From contig JANQKA010000100.1 of assembly GCA_028281405.1 (NCBI GenBank), positions 1 through 39,358 on the forward strand: DNA of 39,358 nucleotides, in the 5' to 3' direction. Under the pieces are notes generated by a model that did no database searches, was not told where the DNA came from, and was given only the letters and a program-made list of their open reading frames with translations. Each line of letters starts with the position of its first letter. Positions within the stretch are counted from its first letter, which is position 1. Below are positions 1-10,958 of the stretch, one piece after another. This DNA is from Hasllibacter sp. Its GTDB lineage: Bacteria > Pseudomonadota > Alphaproteobacteria > Rhodobacterales > Rhodobacteraceae. The position numbers and the translations under genes were made by a program.

Positions 1-70
1 TCAGGCGTGAAAGCCCCGGGCTTAACCTGGGAACTGCGTTTGATACTGGCAGACTAGAGGTTGGAAGAGG
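1..70 (+). rRNA. 16S rRNA internal fragment in sense orientation (about E. coli positions 590-660), gamma/betaproteobacterial-like; probable chimeric contig end
   Basis: Reads GTGAAAGCCCCGGGCTTAACCTGGGAACTGCGTTTGATACTGGCAGACTAGAGG in sense, opposite to the adjacent 16S sequence and different from it at the homologous positions. Confidence 0.85.
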
Positions 71-750
<680 letters not shown>

Positions 751-1194
751 AAGACCGTTGCCGGTCTGACCTTGACGTTCGAACCTCTGCACATCGCCCC
801 GGCCGTCCGGCCGGGGCAGTCATCTGTCTGATGCGTGCTCCGGTCTCCATTGGAAGCCGAAACCTCGCTCAAACAGTGAAGCTGACACCCTCATCATCGC
901 CCGAAGGCTAGAGGGCCGACATACAGGGGAACGATCCGTCGAAGGACCGAACCGCCCGCACATCTCTTCAGAAACCAGCGATCTCAAACAGCAAGGGCAA
1001 CAAGACAGCGGAGCGCACCCGACCAGCGGGGCGCACCATCGCCGTCACCCGATATTTCCATGAACCGCTCCGGCCAGCGTCGCCGCAGACCGATTCGGTG
1101 TCCCCGGGATCGAACCCATCGGACAGACGGTGATTACGATTTCGGTTCGGGCGCCCGCAAGACGATTTCCGGAGGAATTCGAACTTTTTTGGGG

Positions 1195-1256
1195 ATATCG
1201 CCGCGAACCACAATATATTGCGTGTTGGAATCCTGAAATATCCATATACCGCCCCG
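1195..1256 (-). promoter_or_regulatory. AT-rich island upstream of the 16S gene; candidate rrn promoter region
   Basis: Local AT-rich stretch (ATATCGCCGCGAACCACAATATATTGCG...GAAATATCCATATACC) in very GC-rich surroundings, upstream of the minus-strand 16S; no unambiguous -35/-10 pair assigned. Confidence 0.3.
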
Positions 1257-1320
1257 TGTTCACGGCTTTGTTACCAAGAGACGCCGATTCCGCCGCCGCG
1301 CCGGGGTGTTTTTCAGGGTC

Positions 1321-3081
1321 CGAATCACGTCGAATCGGGCCGAATCACCACATGCGAAGTGGAGGCGCCGACCATGTTGACCGTCACGCGAATCGGTGAG
1401 TTCGTGACCTTCGACGCCGGTTTCCGGCGAAACGAATCACCCGGCGCGCCGCGAATCGGGGCTTCGAACCGCGACCGCGGGCACGGGATTCAGGGCGTCC
1501 GTGCAGCCGCCCCGTGCCAGGAGGCGATCCGAATCACAGCGCGGCTTGGTTGACGGGGCGGTTGGCTTACGCCCGAATCGACACTTGCGCGCCAGCCGCT
1601 CCTTCGACGTGCGAACCGCGGCGAAACGAATCACGCGGGGAAGCCGCCGAATCGGGCGAATGTCCCATGGAACGGGGATTCCAAGGTCTTCTCCGCGCAT
1701 TCGCGGGGCGGGCCGCGACGGAACGAATCACCCCGCGTGGCGAATCGGGTGTTCGGGCCGCCTCGCCTCAAAGTCCAATGCCCCCACATCCGGCGGGGCC
1801 CGATGACGACAATCCCTTGGAGCCCGGATGGCCCGGCGAATCAGTCAACCGCCGCCCTGAGCGCATTCTTCCGGCTTCCATCACTGTCGGTGACAAGTCG
1901 GCGGGCGGCCACCCGCGCGGCGACCGGGCCTTCGAGCCGCCACCGCACGAAACGCAAAGCCGCGGGGCACCCGCCATGATCCGGAAGCGCGGCCCGGATG
2001 AACCGGATCTACGGGCGCGTCCCGAGGCGGCGAATCGGTTGGCCGCCACCGAATCGGTCCATGCCTGCCGTGAATTGGCGATCGCTGCGAACGATGACGC
2101 GTTGACGGCGAATCGAATGCCCGGATCGGCCCAATCGAATTGGGAGACCTCGAGGCCCCCGTCAGGGAGGGCGGAATGGGATGGACCAATTCATCCGGAG
2201 GCGGCGGAACAACGAATCGGTTGGCCTCCGCCCGGGAACGGACCGGGTTGGGCCGACCAGCAGGAACCGGCATCCCGGCGAATCGGCCATGCCACGCCCG
2301 AATCGACACATTCGACGCCTTGGACGGCATGACCACCGCAGACGGGTTGTCCCGCGCGCGGCGAAACAGCCGCCCCCCTCCCGCATCGACGGTTCCAGGA
2401 GCTCCTTAACCCTCCACCGGGCGGAGCGCGACGGAGCGAATCTTCCCGCGCTCGGCAAACAATCGATTCGTCCATCGCCCCTCGGCGCGGAAGACTTGCG
2501 GGCTCCCGTCGGCTTCGGAAGGCGGTTCGATGAAACGAATCAGCGGCGAGTCGAATTGTCCGCGAATCGGTGACCACGGCCGAATCGCTCCCCGGCGTCC
2601 GAACCCGCTCGACGCGTCGACCGGCGGGGCGCACAACCAAGCACATTCCGGTGCCGCGAAGCGGGCGATTGGTCAGCGGCCGCTCAAAATGGAGGGATAC
2701 CAAGCGTTCCCGCCGCCCCGCCGGGCGACCCCGAATGCAATGGACGTCCGGCACGGCGGGAACCGGCGAATCGGCGGCACCATTCGAATACTCCCGACCC
2801 TCCGTCCCCTCCGATGGCGGGTCCGGCGGGTCCGCGCGCGCAACCCGCGAAGCCCGCGAATCGGTCGGCCCGCCGCGAATCCTATGATTCGGCCCGCCGA
2901 GGTCGGAACCGGAGGCTTCCCTTGCCTCCACGCTTCAAGCGGTCTCCGGAACGCCGCGGGCGGCAATCAACCGCCCGCGGCGCGGCGAATTGGACCCTTG
3001 GACGCGTCCCCTCCGAATGAAGCGCGTCCAAATTCCGATTCTTCAATCCTGGAGTGGGAGCGCGCGGATTGGCGCGAATCA
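1321..3081. repeat. Dispersed array of CGAATC(G/A) motifs (GANTC sites), mostly in one orientation, in a non-coding tract between msrQ and the rrn operon
   Basis: 25 hand-counted CGAATCR copies on the + strand, starting at 1321,1331,1341,1389,1433,1452,1530,1574,1627,1648,1724,1741,1837,2031,2050,2109,2213,2279,2299,2536,2563,2581,2767,2857,3075; opposite-orientation YGAKTCG at 1091,2464,2547,2885. Confidence 0.9.
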
Positions 3082-3146
3082 CCCCGCGCGACGGGAATCG
3101 GGTGAATCCATTGGCCGTGGTCCGCGAAATCCATCCGTGTCCGGAC

Positions 3147-3812
3147 TCACCCCCGGCGGGCCATCCCCGGGATGGACAACTTGCCCCAAAACACCCTGAG
3201 GCCAACCAAGGCAGCTATGACCGCCAAGTACACGACCGGTTCCAACTGCCACCCCTTCCTCACCATGACGAAGTGCGCGCCACCCAGGATCGCCACGAGG
3301 TAGGTGAATTTGTGCAGCCGCTGCCACCGGGCCGCCCCCAAACGACGAACCGCCTTGTCGCCGGAGGTCCACATCAACGGGATCAGAACCAAGAAGGCGA
3401 CCATGCCGATGGTGATGTAGGGACGTTTCACAATGTCCGTCCAGATCTCACCCCAGCGGAGCTGAATGTCGAGCACCAGCCATGTCAGAAGATGCGCCAC
3501 CACATAAAAAAACGCGAGATGACCCAGCGGGCGCCGCAAGCGGATCAGGTTCACGCCCACCCAGCGGCGCAACGGAGTCACGGTCAGAACCGCGATCAGA
3601 ATCCAAACCGCCCAAAGCCCGATCTGATGTTCGATCTTTTTCGCCGGGTCCGCGCCCAAGCCGCCGGTGATGCCCCTCCAGTAGATCCAAAGAATCGGAA
3701 TGGCCCCCAAAGGGTACAGCGACCACTTCGGCACCCGGCGCACCGCGGCGTTCACGCGGTCCGCGAGGCTCACGGGAGGAACTCCCGACATTCCGCCGCG
3801 ACCTTCGGACAC
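3147..3812 (-). CDS. msrQ: Protein-methionine-sulfoxide reductase heme-binding subunit MsrQ (YedZ family)
   Basis: Multi-TM ferric-reductase-like protein with HxxG/H motifs (HLAFFYVVAHLLTWL, RWQRLHKFTYLVAILGGAHF), directly downstream of msrP. Confidence 0.9.
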   Translation of the reverse strand: MSEGRGGMSGVPPVSLADRVNAAVRRVPKWSLYPLGAIPILWIYWRGITGGLGADPAKKIEHQIGLWAVWILIAVLTVTPLRRWVGVNLIRLRRPLGHLAFFYVVAHLLTWLVLDIQLRWGEIWTDIVKRPYITIGMVAFLVLIPLMWTSGDKAVRRLGAARWQRLHKFTYLVAILGGAHFVMVRKGWQLEPVVYLAVIAALVGLRVFWGKLSIPGMARRG

Positions 3813-3897
3813 GACGGGCAGCCGCGTTCGAACCTCCTGTCCGATTGCTCCCGGCGGGCCGCGCGGCCCGCCGGGAGCGGAATAGCGACCCGGCGCA

Positions 3898-4818
3898 TCA
3901 GAATTCCCTGGTCAGATCCATGCCGGCGTAGAGGGACGCCACCTCGTCCCCGTAGCCGTTGAACATCAGCGTCGGATGGCGTCGCGCGAATACGCCGTCG
4001 CCGATCCGACGTTCGGACGCCTGGCTCCAGCGCGGGTGGTCGACCAAGGGATTCACGTTGGAGTAGAACCCATACTCGCGCGGATTCTGCATGTTCCAGG
4101 AGTTGGGCGGCCGCTTCGAGGTCAGTTCGACCTTCACCACGGACTTGATCGACTTGAAGCCGTACTTCCACGGCACCACCAAGCGGATCGGGGCCCCGTT
4201 CTGGTTGCGCAGTTCCTCCCCGTAGATGCCGACCGACATCAGCGTCAGCGGGTGCATCGCCTCGTCCATGCGCAGCGCCTCGCGGTACGGCCAATCCAGA
4301 TAGCCGCGCGAGATGCCCTCCATCACGTCAGGCAATACCGCGGTCTCGAACGCCACATACTTGGCCGACGGTTGAACTCCCGCCATGTCCAGAAGCTGAT
4401 TCAGCTCAAATCCCACCCACGGAATCACCATGGCCCAGGCCTCGACGCAGCGGAACCGGTAAATCCGCTCTTCGAGATCCACGCGCCGGAGGATGTCCTC
4501 CAACCCGTAGGTGCCGGGTCTGTCCACGAGGCCCGCGATCTCCACCGACCACGGCACGGTCACCATGTCCTGCGCGTTGCGCGGCGGATCATCCTTGCCG
4601 ACGCCGAATTCATAGAAATTGCAGTAGGACGAGATGTCCTCGAGGGAAGTCGTCGCCAGCCCCGCCCCGTGGCTGGTCTTGGCGATGTCGCCAAGGGCGC
4701 GGGCCGAAGCCGGGCCGGCCATCACGCCGGCGGCGGCGCCAGCGATGATCTGGCGCCGATTGAGGAACGCCGCCTTCGGCGTTACATCGGAGTGCTTGAG
4801 TTCGGTCTTGAATGGCAT
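3898..4818 (-). CDS. msrP: Protein-methionine-sulfoxide reductase catalytic subunit MsrP (YedY, molybdopterin; Tat signal)
   Basis: N-terminal Tat-like LNRRQIIAGAAAG; YRFRCVEAWAMVIPWVGF and PIRLVVPWKYGFKSIKSV motifs typical of YedY. Confidence 0.93.
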   Translation of the reverse strand: MPFKTELKHSDVTPKAAFLNRRQIIAGAAAGVMAGPASARALGDIAKTSHGAGLATTSLEDISSYCNFYEFGVGKDDPPRNAQDMVTVPWSVEIAGLVDRPGTYGLEDILRRVDLEERIYRFRCVEAWAMVIPWVGFELNQLLDMAGVQPSAKYVAFETAVLPDVMEGISRGYLDWPYREALRMDEAMHPLTLMSVGIYGEELRNQNGAPIRLVVPWKYGFKSIKSVVKVELTSKRPPNSWNMQNPREYGFYSNVNPLVDHPRWSQASERRIGDGVFARRHPTLMFNGYGDEVASLYAGMDLTREF

Positions 4819-4993
4819 CGGGCCTATCCTCCGTTACCTGTGCCGACGAACATAAAACCTCGGTCCTACGCTGACAAGGAGTTTCGCCGTTTTCGTGCAG
4901 CGTGCCGATTCCAGCCGCGGGCCATGCCACATCGCGAAGGCCGCCGCCCAACCAGGCGATGTCCTCCGCGCCCCGAAAGCCGAAGGAGACCCC

Positions 4994-5851
4994 ATGAAAA
5001 TTCCCGCCGCGACTTGCTCCGCCATCCTGGCTTCGCTCTCGATTTCGGCCTGCGGCGGCGGCGATGGCGGAACGGCTCCACCGGCCGGAGGGCCAAGCTA
5101 CGAAACCCTCACCAGCACGGCTCCGCTCACGAGCCGCCTCGGCGGAGCCGCGCTGAGGTGGAACATGACGACGGGAGTCCGCGAAATCGTCACCACGCTG
5201 GGTACCGTTTTCCACGAAACCGGCAGGACATTCTCGACCGACGCGACATATTTTTTCACCGATCCCGACGGATTCGACGCATCCGGAACCCTGGAGGATG
5301 GCAACGGCTCGGTCGCGTCCACCGACGCGCTCACCGGCGGGCGCGACTACGCGGCCTCGTACACGCACACTTTCACGCACCAAGGCGAAGGGTACATGTC
5401 CGTGGGCGTCTCCGGAATCATCACCGAATCGGAAGATGTCCCGATGACGGGCCGTGCCATCTACAGGGGCGAAGCGATCGGCGGTTTCGGGGACGCGGGC
5501 GGCGTGAACTCATTCAATCGGGGAACCAGCGAGGTCACGGCGGACTTCGCGGCCGGTACGGTGGATGTGACCATGACCGGTTTCCGCACGGAGTCCGGGG
5601 CTTCGAACCGGGCCTCCCGGATCGACACCATCCAGGTGACCGGCATGACGATTCAGGAAAACCGCTTTTCCGGAGGCGACCTGCGGCTCACGCTGAACGG
5701 CGCGTCCGTGGACCCGGTCCCGAATCCCAGGCCGCACCAAGCCCAAGGCGTGTTCTACGGCCATGACGGCACGGCCCCGGACGAGGTCGGCGGCGCGGTG
5801 CTCCTGCGCGGCGACGGCTCCTTCCTGGCCGGTGGCTTCATCGCCGACTGA
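4994..5851 (+). CDS. Putative lipoprotein with transferrin-binding-protein-like beta-barrel character
   Basis: Start at 4994 preceded by AAGGAGA; lipobox SISAC followed by GGGDGG; C-terminal GVFYGHDGTAPDEVGGAVLLRGDGSFLAGGFIAD resembles TbpB-type beta-barrel lipoproteins. Confidence 0.7.
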   Translation: MKIPAATCSAILASLSISACGGGDGGTAPPAGGPSYETLTSTAPLTSRLGGAALRWNMTTGVREIVTTLGTVFHETGRTFSTDATYFFTDPDGFDASGTLEDGNGSVASTDALTGGRDYAASYTHTFTHQGEGYMSVGVSGIITESEDVPMTGRAIYRGEAIGGFGDAGGVNSFNRGTSEVTADFAAGTVDVTMTGFRTESGASNRASRIDTIQVTGMTIQENRFSGGDLRLTLNGASVDPVPNPRPHQAQGVFYGHDGTAPDEVGGAVLLRGDGSFLAGGFIAD

Positions 5852-5925
5852 ACGCCCCGCCGGGCCGGCGCCGTTGGATCGGAGGCGGCGCCGCCGAAAT
5901 CATCCGATCGGCCGGAGGGCCGGCG

Positions 5926-8535
5926 CTACGCCGCCAGTTCCGCCGAATATCCGTCCGAAGCCGGCTCCCGGCCGCCCACGATCAAACCGTCCTTTCCGGC
6001 GGTCACCGGAATCGACTCTCCGTCGAGCACGTCCCCCGCGAGGATCATTTCGGCCAATCGATTCTGCAGCGCCCTTTGGATGACCCGCTTGAGGGGACGC
6101 GCGCCGAATACCGGATCGTAGCCCTCGCCGGCGAGCCAGGACGTGGCGGAATCGTCGACTTCGAGCGAAATGCCTCGCCCCGCCAGCCGCCCGCGGAGGA
6201 GGGAGAGCTGGATTTCCACGATTCCGTCCATGTCGGACCTCGACAGGCGGTCGAAGATGATCGTCTCGTCGAGGCGGTTCAGGAACTCAGGCCGGAAGTG
6301 ACTCCGGACCGCCTCCATGACATCCCGCCGCGCCTCCGCGTCGTCGGCCCCCTCCGGCAGCCGCGACAGCGACTGCGAACCGAGGTTGGAGGTCAACACG
6401 ATGAGCGTCTGCTTGAAATCCACCGTCCGGCCCTGTCCATCTGTCAGCACCCCGTCGTCGAGGACCTGCAGCAGCACGTTGAACACGTCCGGATGCGCCT
6501 TCTCGACCTCGTCGAACAGTACGACCTGATAGGGACGGCGCCGCACGGCCTCGGTCAGCGCCCCGCCCTCGTCGTATCCCACGTAGCCCGGCGGCGCCCC
6601 GATCAACCGGGCGACCGAGTGCTTTTCCATGAATTCCGACATGTCGACCCGCGCCATCGCGCCGTCGTCGTCGAAGAGGTATTCGGCCAGGGCCTTCGTC
6701 AGTTCCGTCTTGCCGACGCCCGTCGGCCCGAGGAAAAGGAAGGATCCCAATGGGCGGTTCTCGTCCTGCAGCCCCGCCCGGGCCCGCCTCACGGCGTTCG
6801 ACACGGCCCGCACGGCCTCGTCCTGGCCGATCACCCGGCGACCGAGCTCCTCCTCCATCCTGAGAAGCTTCTCGCGTTCGCCCTCCAGCATTTTCGACGT
6901 CGGAATGCCGGTCCATCTCTCGACGACCTGCGCGATCTGTTCCGATCCCACGGCCTCCCCGACCATCAGGTCGCTGTCCGCCTGGTCGGCCTCGGCGATC
7001 CCGCGCTCGAGATCGGGAATCACGCCGTAGGACAGCTCGCCGGCCCTGCCGAGATCGCCGACGCGCTTCGCGGCCTCGAGTTCGACCCGCGCCGCGTCCA
7101 GCCGGGCCTTCAACCCGCGGGAGGACTCGAGCTTGTCCCGCTCGGACTGCCACTTCTCGGTCAGTTCGGCGGACTGCCCCTGCAGATCGGACAGTTCCTT
7201 TTCCAACTTGCCCAACCGATCCTTCGAAGCGGCGTCGTCCTCTTTCTTGAGGGCCTCCGCCTCGATCTGAAGCTGCAGGATGTGCCGGTCGAGTTGGTCC
7301 AATTCCTCCGGCTTGGAATCCACCTCCATGCGCAGGCGCGACGCCGCCTCGTCCATGAGGTCGATCGCCTTGTCCGGCAGGAAACGGTCCGTGATGTAAC
7401 GGTTCGACAACTGCGACGCCGCGACCAGGGCGCCGTCCGATATCCGGACCCCGTGGTGCATCTCGTACTTTTCCTTGAGGCCCCGCAGGATGGACACGGT
7501 GTCCTCCACCGTGGGCTCGTCCACAAGCACGGGTTGGAACCGCCGGGCGAGGGCGGCGTCTTTTTCGACGTGCTTGCGGTACTCGTCCAGCGTCGTCGCT
7601 CCCACGCAGTGCAGTTCGCCGCGCGCCAGCGCGGGCTTGATGAGATTCGCCGCGTCCATCGCCCCGTCGGTCTTTCCCGCGCCGACCAGCGTGTGCATCT
7701 CGTCGATGAACAGGATGATCTCGCCCGCCGCCGCCTCGATTTCCTTGAGGATGGCCTTCAGCCGCTCCTCGAATTCCCCGCGGTATTTCGCGCCCGCGAT
7801 CAACGCGCCCATGTCCAGGGCCATCAGCTTCTTGTCGCGGAGGGACTCCGGCACGTCGCCGTTCACGATCCGCAACGCCAATCCCTCGGCGATCGCGGTC
7901 TTTCCGACACCCGGATCCCCGATCAGCACCGGGTTGTTCTTCGTCCGCCGGCTCAACACCTGCATCGCGCGGCGGATTTCCTCGTCGCGTCCAATGATCG
8001 GATCGATCTTGCCCACTTCGGCCGCCTCGGTCAGGTCGCGCGCGTACTTCTTGAGCGCGTCGTAGCCATCCTCGGCGTTCTCGGTGTCGGCCGTCCGTCC
8101 CTTGCGGACGGAGTCGATGGCGGCCACGAGGTTCTTCGTGGTGACCGCCCCGGCCTCCAGCGCCGCGCTGGCGCCCGATTTCACCGAGGCCAGGGCGGCG
8201 AGAACGCGATCCTCCGGGATGAACGCGTCCCCCGCGTCCTTCGCCAACTTCCCGGCCTCGTCCAACACGCGGACCGCGACCGGGTCGAAGTAGACCCGCC
8301 CCGCGTCGCCCGTGACCTTCGGCGATTTGGCCAACGCGGCCTCCGCGGCCTCAGCCACCCGCGCCGGCGCTCCGCCCGCCCGCTTGATGAGATCCGCGGC
8401 GGATCCCCGCTCGTCGTCGAGCAGCGCCTTCAGCAGGTGTTCGGGCAGCACCCTTTGGTGGTTCTCCCGCACGGCGATGGTCTGGGCGGCCTGAAGGAAG
8501 CCGCGGGACCGTTCGGTGAATTTTTCCATGTTCAT
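5926..8535 (-). CDS. clpB: ATP-dependent chaperone ClpB
   Basis: Clp N domain ([18 protein letters not shown]), two Walker A motifs ([31 protein letters not shown]), middle domain; start set at MNMEKF. Confidence 0.97.
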   Translation of the reverse strand: MNMEKFTERSRGFLQAAQTIAVRENHQRVLPEHLLKALLDDERGSAADLIKRAGGAPARVAEAAEAALAKSPKVTGDAGRVYFDPVAVRVLDEAGKLAKDAGDAFIPEDRVLAALASVKSGASAALEAGAVTTKNLVAAIDSVRKGRTADTENAEDGYDALKKYARDLTEAAEVGKIDPIIGRDEEIRRAMQVLSRRTKNNPVLIGDPGVGKTAIAEGLALRIVNGDVPESLRDKKLMALDMGALIAGAKYRGEFEERLKAILKEIEAAAGEIILFIDEMHTLVGAGKTDGAMDAANLIKPALARGELHCVGATTLDEYRKHVEKDAALARRFQPVLVDEPTVEDTVSILRGLKEKYEMHHGVRISDGALVAASQLSNRYITDRFLPDKAIDLMDEAASRLRMEVDSKPEELDQLDRHILQLQIEAEALKKEDDAASKDRLGKLEKELSDLQGQSAELTEKWQSERDKLESSRGLKARLDAARVELEAAKRVGDLGRAGELSYGVIPDLERGIAEADQADSDLMVGEAVGSEQIAQVVERWTGIPTSKMLEGEREKLLRMEEELGRRVIGQDEAVRAVSNAVRRARAGLQDENRPLGSFLFLGPTGVGKTELTKALAEYLFDDDGAMARVDMSEFMEKHSVARLIGAPPGYVGYDEGGALTEAVRRRPYQVVLFDEVEKAHPDVFNVLLQVLDDGVLTDGQGRTVDFKQTLIVLTSNLGSQSLSRLPEGADDAEARRDVMEAVRSHFRPEFLNRLDETIIFDRLSRSDMDGIVEIQLSLLRGRLAGRGISLEVDDSATSWLAGEGYDPVFGARPLKRVIQRALQNRLAEMILAGDVLDGESIPVTAGKDGLIVGGREPASDGYSAELAA

Positions 8536-8736
8536 GACTTTTCCTCGCTCAAGCGCCCATTTCCGGCGCGCCCAGGAACAGGCGCGCGCCGCGTCGGGCC
8601 TCGATGCGGATGTGGTGTTCCGATTCCGGCATTCCAAGGGGCGGATGAAAAAAAATCGCGTCCGGGCGGCCGGCGTGGGCGGTTGTCCTTGCGCGGCGCG
8701 GGGAGGTCCGTCACAACGCCGCCGAAGGAGATCGCC

Positions 8737-9462
8737 ATGACACGGCCCGATGACCGCCTGATCGTCGCCTTGGATGTGCCGGACGCCTTGTCGGGCGAAC
8801 GACTCGCCGCGCGGATCGGCGACGCCGTCTCATTCTACAAGATAGGCTTGGGGATGCTCACGGGAGGCGGACTGGCGCTGGCCACGGAACTCATGGACAA
8901 GCACGGCAAGCGGGTGTTCCTCGACATGAAGCTCTTCGATATCTCCAACACCGTCGAGGCCGCGGTGCGCGGCCTGGTCCGATTCGGAATGGACCTCCTG
9001 ACGGTGCACGGAGACCCGCACGTGGTGCGCGCCGCGATGGAGGGCGCATCCGGCTCGAACACGAAGATTCTCGCGGTGACCGTGCTCACATCGCTCGACC
9101 GCGGAGACCTCGACGAGGCCATGACGCGGGAGGGCGATCTGGCCGGGATCGCGGTGGAGCGGGCCGCCCGGGCCTTGGCGGCGGGCGCGGACGGGGTGAT
9201 CTCCTCGCCCCGCGAGTCCGCCGCGATCCGCGCCCTGCCGGAAGCGGCGGGCAAATTGATCGTCACGCCCGGCGTGCGCCCCGAAGGGAGCGCCGCGGGC
9301 GACCAGAAGCGCGCGGCGACCCCGTCGGAAGCGTTGTCCGGCGGGGCCGACCACATCGTGGTGGGGCGCCCGATCAACGCCGCGGACGACCCGCGCGCCG
9401 CCGCCGAAGCCATACTCGCGGAAATCCGGAACCCGCCCGCTCCGACCCGGCGGTTCGGGTGA
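8737..9462 (+). CDS. pyrF: Orotidine 5'-phosphate decarboxylase
   Basis: LIVALDVPD..., [13 protein letters not shown] (DxKxxD motif), [17 protein letters not shown]. Confidence 0.96.
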   Translation: MTRPDDRLIVALDVPDALSGERLAARIGDAVSFYKIGLGMLTGGGLALATELMDKHGKRVFLDMKLFDISNTVEAAVRGLVRFGMDLLTVHGDPHVVRAAMEGASGSNTKILAVTVLTSLDRGDLDEAMTREGDLAGIAVERAARALAAGADGVISSPRESAAIRALPEAAGKLIVTPGVRPEGSAAGDQKRAATPSEALSGGADHIVVGRPINAADDPRAAAEAILAEIRNPPAPTRRFG

Positions 9463-9474
9463 TTCCGCGGCCCG

Positions 9475-9747
9475 TCAGTTCTCGTTGATGTCGGTGTCCC
9501 AGATTTTCGACTGGCCTTTTCGAACGCCGAAAATTCGGCGCGCCGCCAGCCACCCGGCCAACGACAGGAGGGTGAACATCAGGAGGGCCAGCGACGGAGA
9601 CCCGACCGGAACCCCGGCGAGGAACACGAGTCCCGTCGCCGCCGCCCCGACCGCGAATCCGAAAAACACGTAACCCGGAGCGAACACCTCCAGTATCGCC
9701 AGCGCGATCGCCGCCGACATCCAGACCCACCATTCCTGCCAAATCAC
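9475..9747 (-). CDS. NfeD-like membrane protein
   Basis: Short TM protein (WVWMSAAIALAILEVFAPGYVFFGFAVGAAATGL); 4-bp ATGA overlap with upstream SPFH gene. Confidence 0.85.
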   Translation of the reverse strand: MIWQEWWVWMSAAIALAILEVFAPGYVFFGFAVGAAATGLVFLAGVPVGSPSLALLMFTLLSLAGWLAARRIFGVRKGQSKIWDTDINEN

Positions 9748-10625
9748 GGCTGTCCACCCCTCAACATGCCGAAGGCGTCCCGGAACGCGTCAATGGCCGC
9801 GGCGGGAACGATGACCATCTGCTTGCCTTCGCCTTGGCCCACGGCCATCAGCGCCTCGACCTGCTTGAGCGCGACTTGGTACCGCGCGGCCTCGATTCCG
9901 TTTTCGGCGATGGCCTTGGCAACGACCCCGGTCGCGTAGGCTTCCGCGTCCGCCTCGATGCGGCGGGCCTTCGCCGTCTGCTCGGCGGCGTAGAGTTCGG
10001 CGTCCGCGGCCAGTTCGACCGCCCTCCGCGCTCCTTCGGCCTTGGTCACCTCGGCGCGGCGCGCCCGCTCGGCGTTCAACTGCTGCAGCATCGCCTCTCG
10101 CGTCGCGTCGTCGAGATTCACGTCGAGGATCTCGGCCCGGGTCACTTCGATTCCCCAATCGTCGACCGCGCTTTCGACCTGATCCTTGATCCGCTCGATC
10201 AGCGACGAACGGTTGGACTGCACCTCGTCGAGTTCCATCCGGCCGATCTCCGAGCGCACGATGCCCGCGACCGTCGTCGCGATGGCGGCGTCCACGTCGC
10301 GTATCCGGTACACGGTCTTTTCCGGCTCGAGGATCCGGTAAAACACGCTCGTCTCGACCTCCACCAGAACATTGTCGGAGGTGATGGCGTCCTGTTGCGC
10401 GTTGGGCAGCTGACGCTCCAAAATCGAAATCCTGTGCGCCAAGCGGTCCAGGAACGGAACCGTGAAATTGATGCCGGGGCCAAGGACGGATCTCAGTCGT
10501 CCGAACCGCTCGATGACGAATTTCTCGGACTGCGGAACGATCCTCACCCCCAGAACGATGCAGATGAGGATGAACGCCGCCGACAGCAGAAACGTCACGT
10601 CCATCCATTGAAGGGTGAAATCCAT
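9744..10625 (-). CDS. SPFH/Band 7 (stomatin/QmcA-like) membrane protein
   Basis: VRIVPQSEKFVIERFGRLRSVLGPGINFTVPFLDRLAHRISILERQ, ALKQVEALMAVGQ; paired with NfeD. Confidence 0.93.
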   Translation of the reverse strand: MDFTLQWMDVTFLLSAAFILICIVLGVRIVPQSEKFVIERFGRLRSVLGPGINFTVPFLDRLAHRISILERQLPNAQQDAITSDNVLVEVETSVFYRILEPEKTVYRIRDVDAAIATTVAGIVRSEIGRMELDEVQSNRSSLIERIKDQVESAVDDWGIEVTRAEILDVNLDDATREAMLQQLNAERARRAEVTKAEGARRAVELAADAELYAAEQTAKARRIEADAEAYATGVVAKAIAENGIEAARYQVALKQVEALMAVGQGEGKQMVIVPAAAIDAFRDAFGMLRGGQP

Positions 10626-10958
10626 GCCCCGACTCCCGGTTTTCCGAATCCGCGATCCGGCGACTCATAACACCCGCCCGCCCGGCCGCAAGGCGCGGCA
10701 CCGGTCCGGTCCGGTGGTCCCGGGTCCGCTCCCGCCACGGGCCGGCCGGCCTGCGCGCGGTGAACGGCCCCACGGGCGGCGCCTCCCGGCGCGCGAATCC
10801 CGTTCGGCCAAAGAAATCCGTCCGAACGCCGCCGCGGCGGCGCCCGGGCGGAATGACCGCCGCCGCGCCGGCGATCCCGGCCGCCGGCGCGGCCGATTGC
10901 CCCGCGTGGAACCCGCGGGAACTTTCCCCGCCGCCCGACCCGCGATTATTCTGACGTC

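Noticed and set aside
1514-3020. Several overlapping ORFs (e.g. 272 aa at 1514-2332 +, 246 aa at 2191-2931 -) in the motif-rich tract
   Set aside because: Arg/Pro/Gly-rich low-complexity translations open in several frames at once because of high GC. The repeated motif falls in all three frames on the minus strand (ADSP/TDS, PIR, RF), so there is no consistent coding frame, and no domain is recognisable.
1091-3081. Origin of replication or CRISPR-like array as explanation for the repeated motif
   Set aside because: No DnaA-box-like TTATCCACA was seen, there are no regular spacers or conserved long repeats, and no cas or replication genes are nearby.
3976-5766. 596-aa + strand ORF antisense to msrP and overlapping the lipoprotein gene
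   Set aside because: GC3-driven antisense frame without domain features; msrP and the lipoprotein explain the region.
6076-8736. Very long + strand ORF (1128 aa) covering clpB in antisense
   Set aside because: It is the open antisense frame of GC-rich clpB joined to pyrF. Only the pyrF part from 8737 has recognisable protein motifs.
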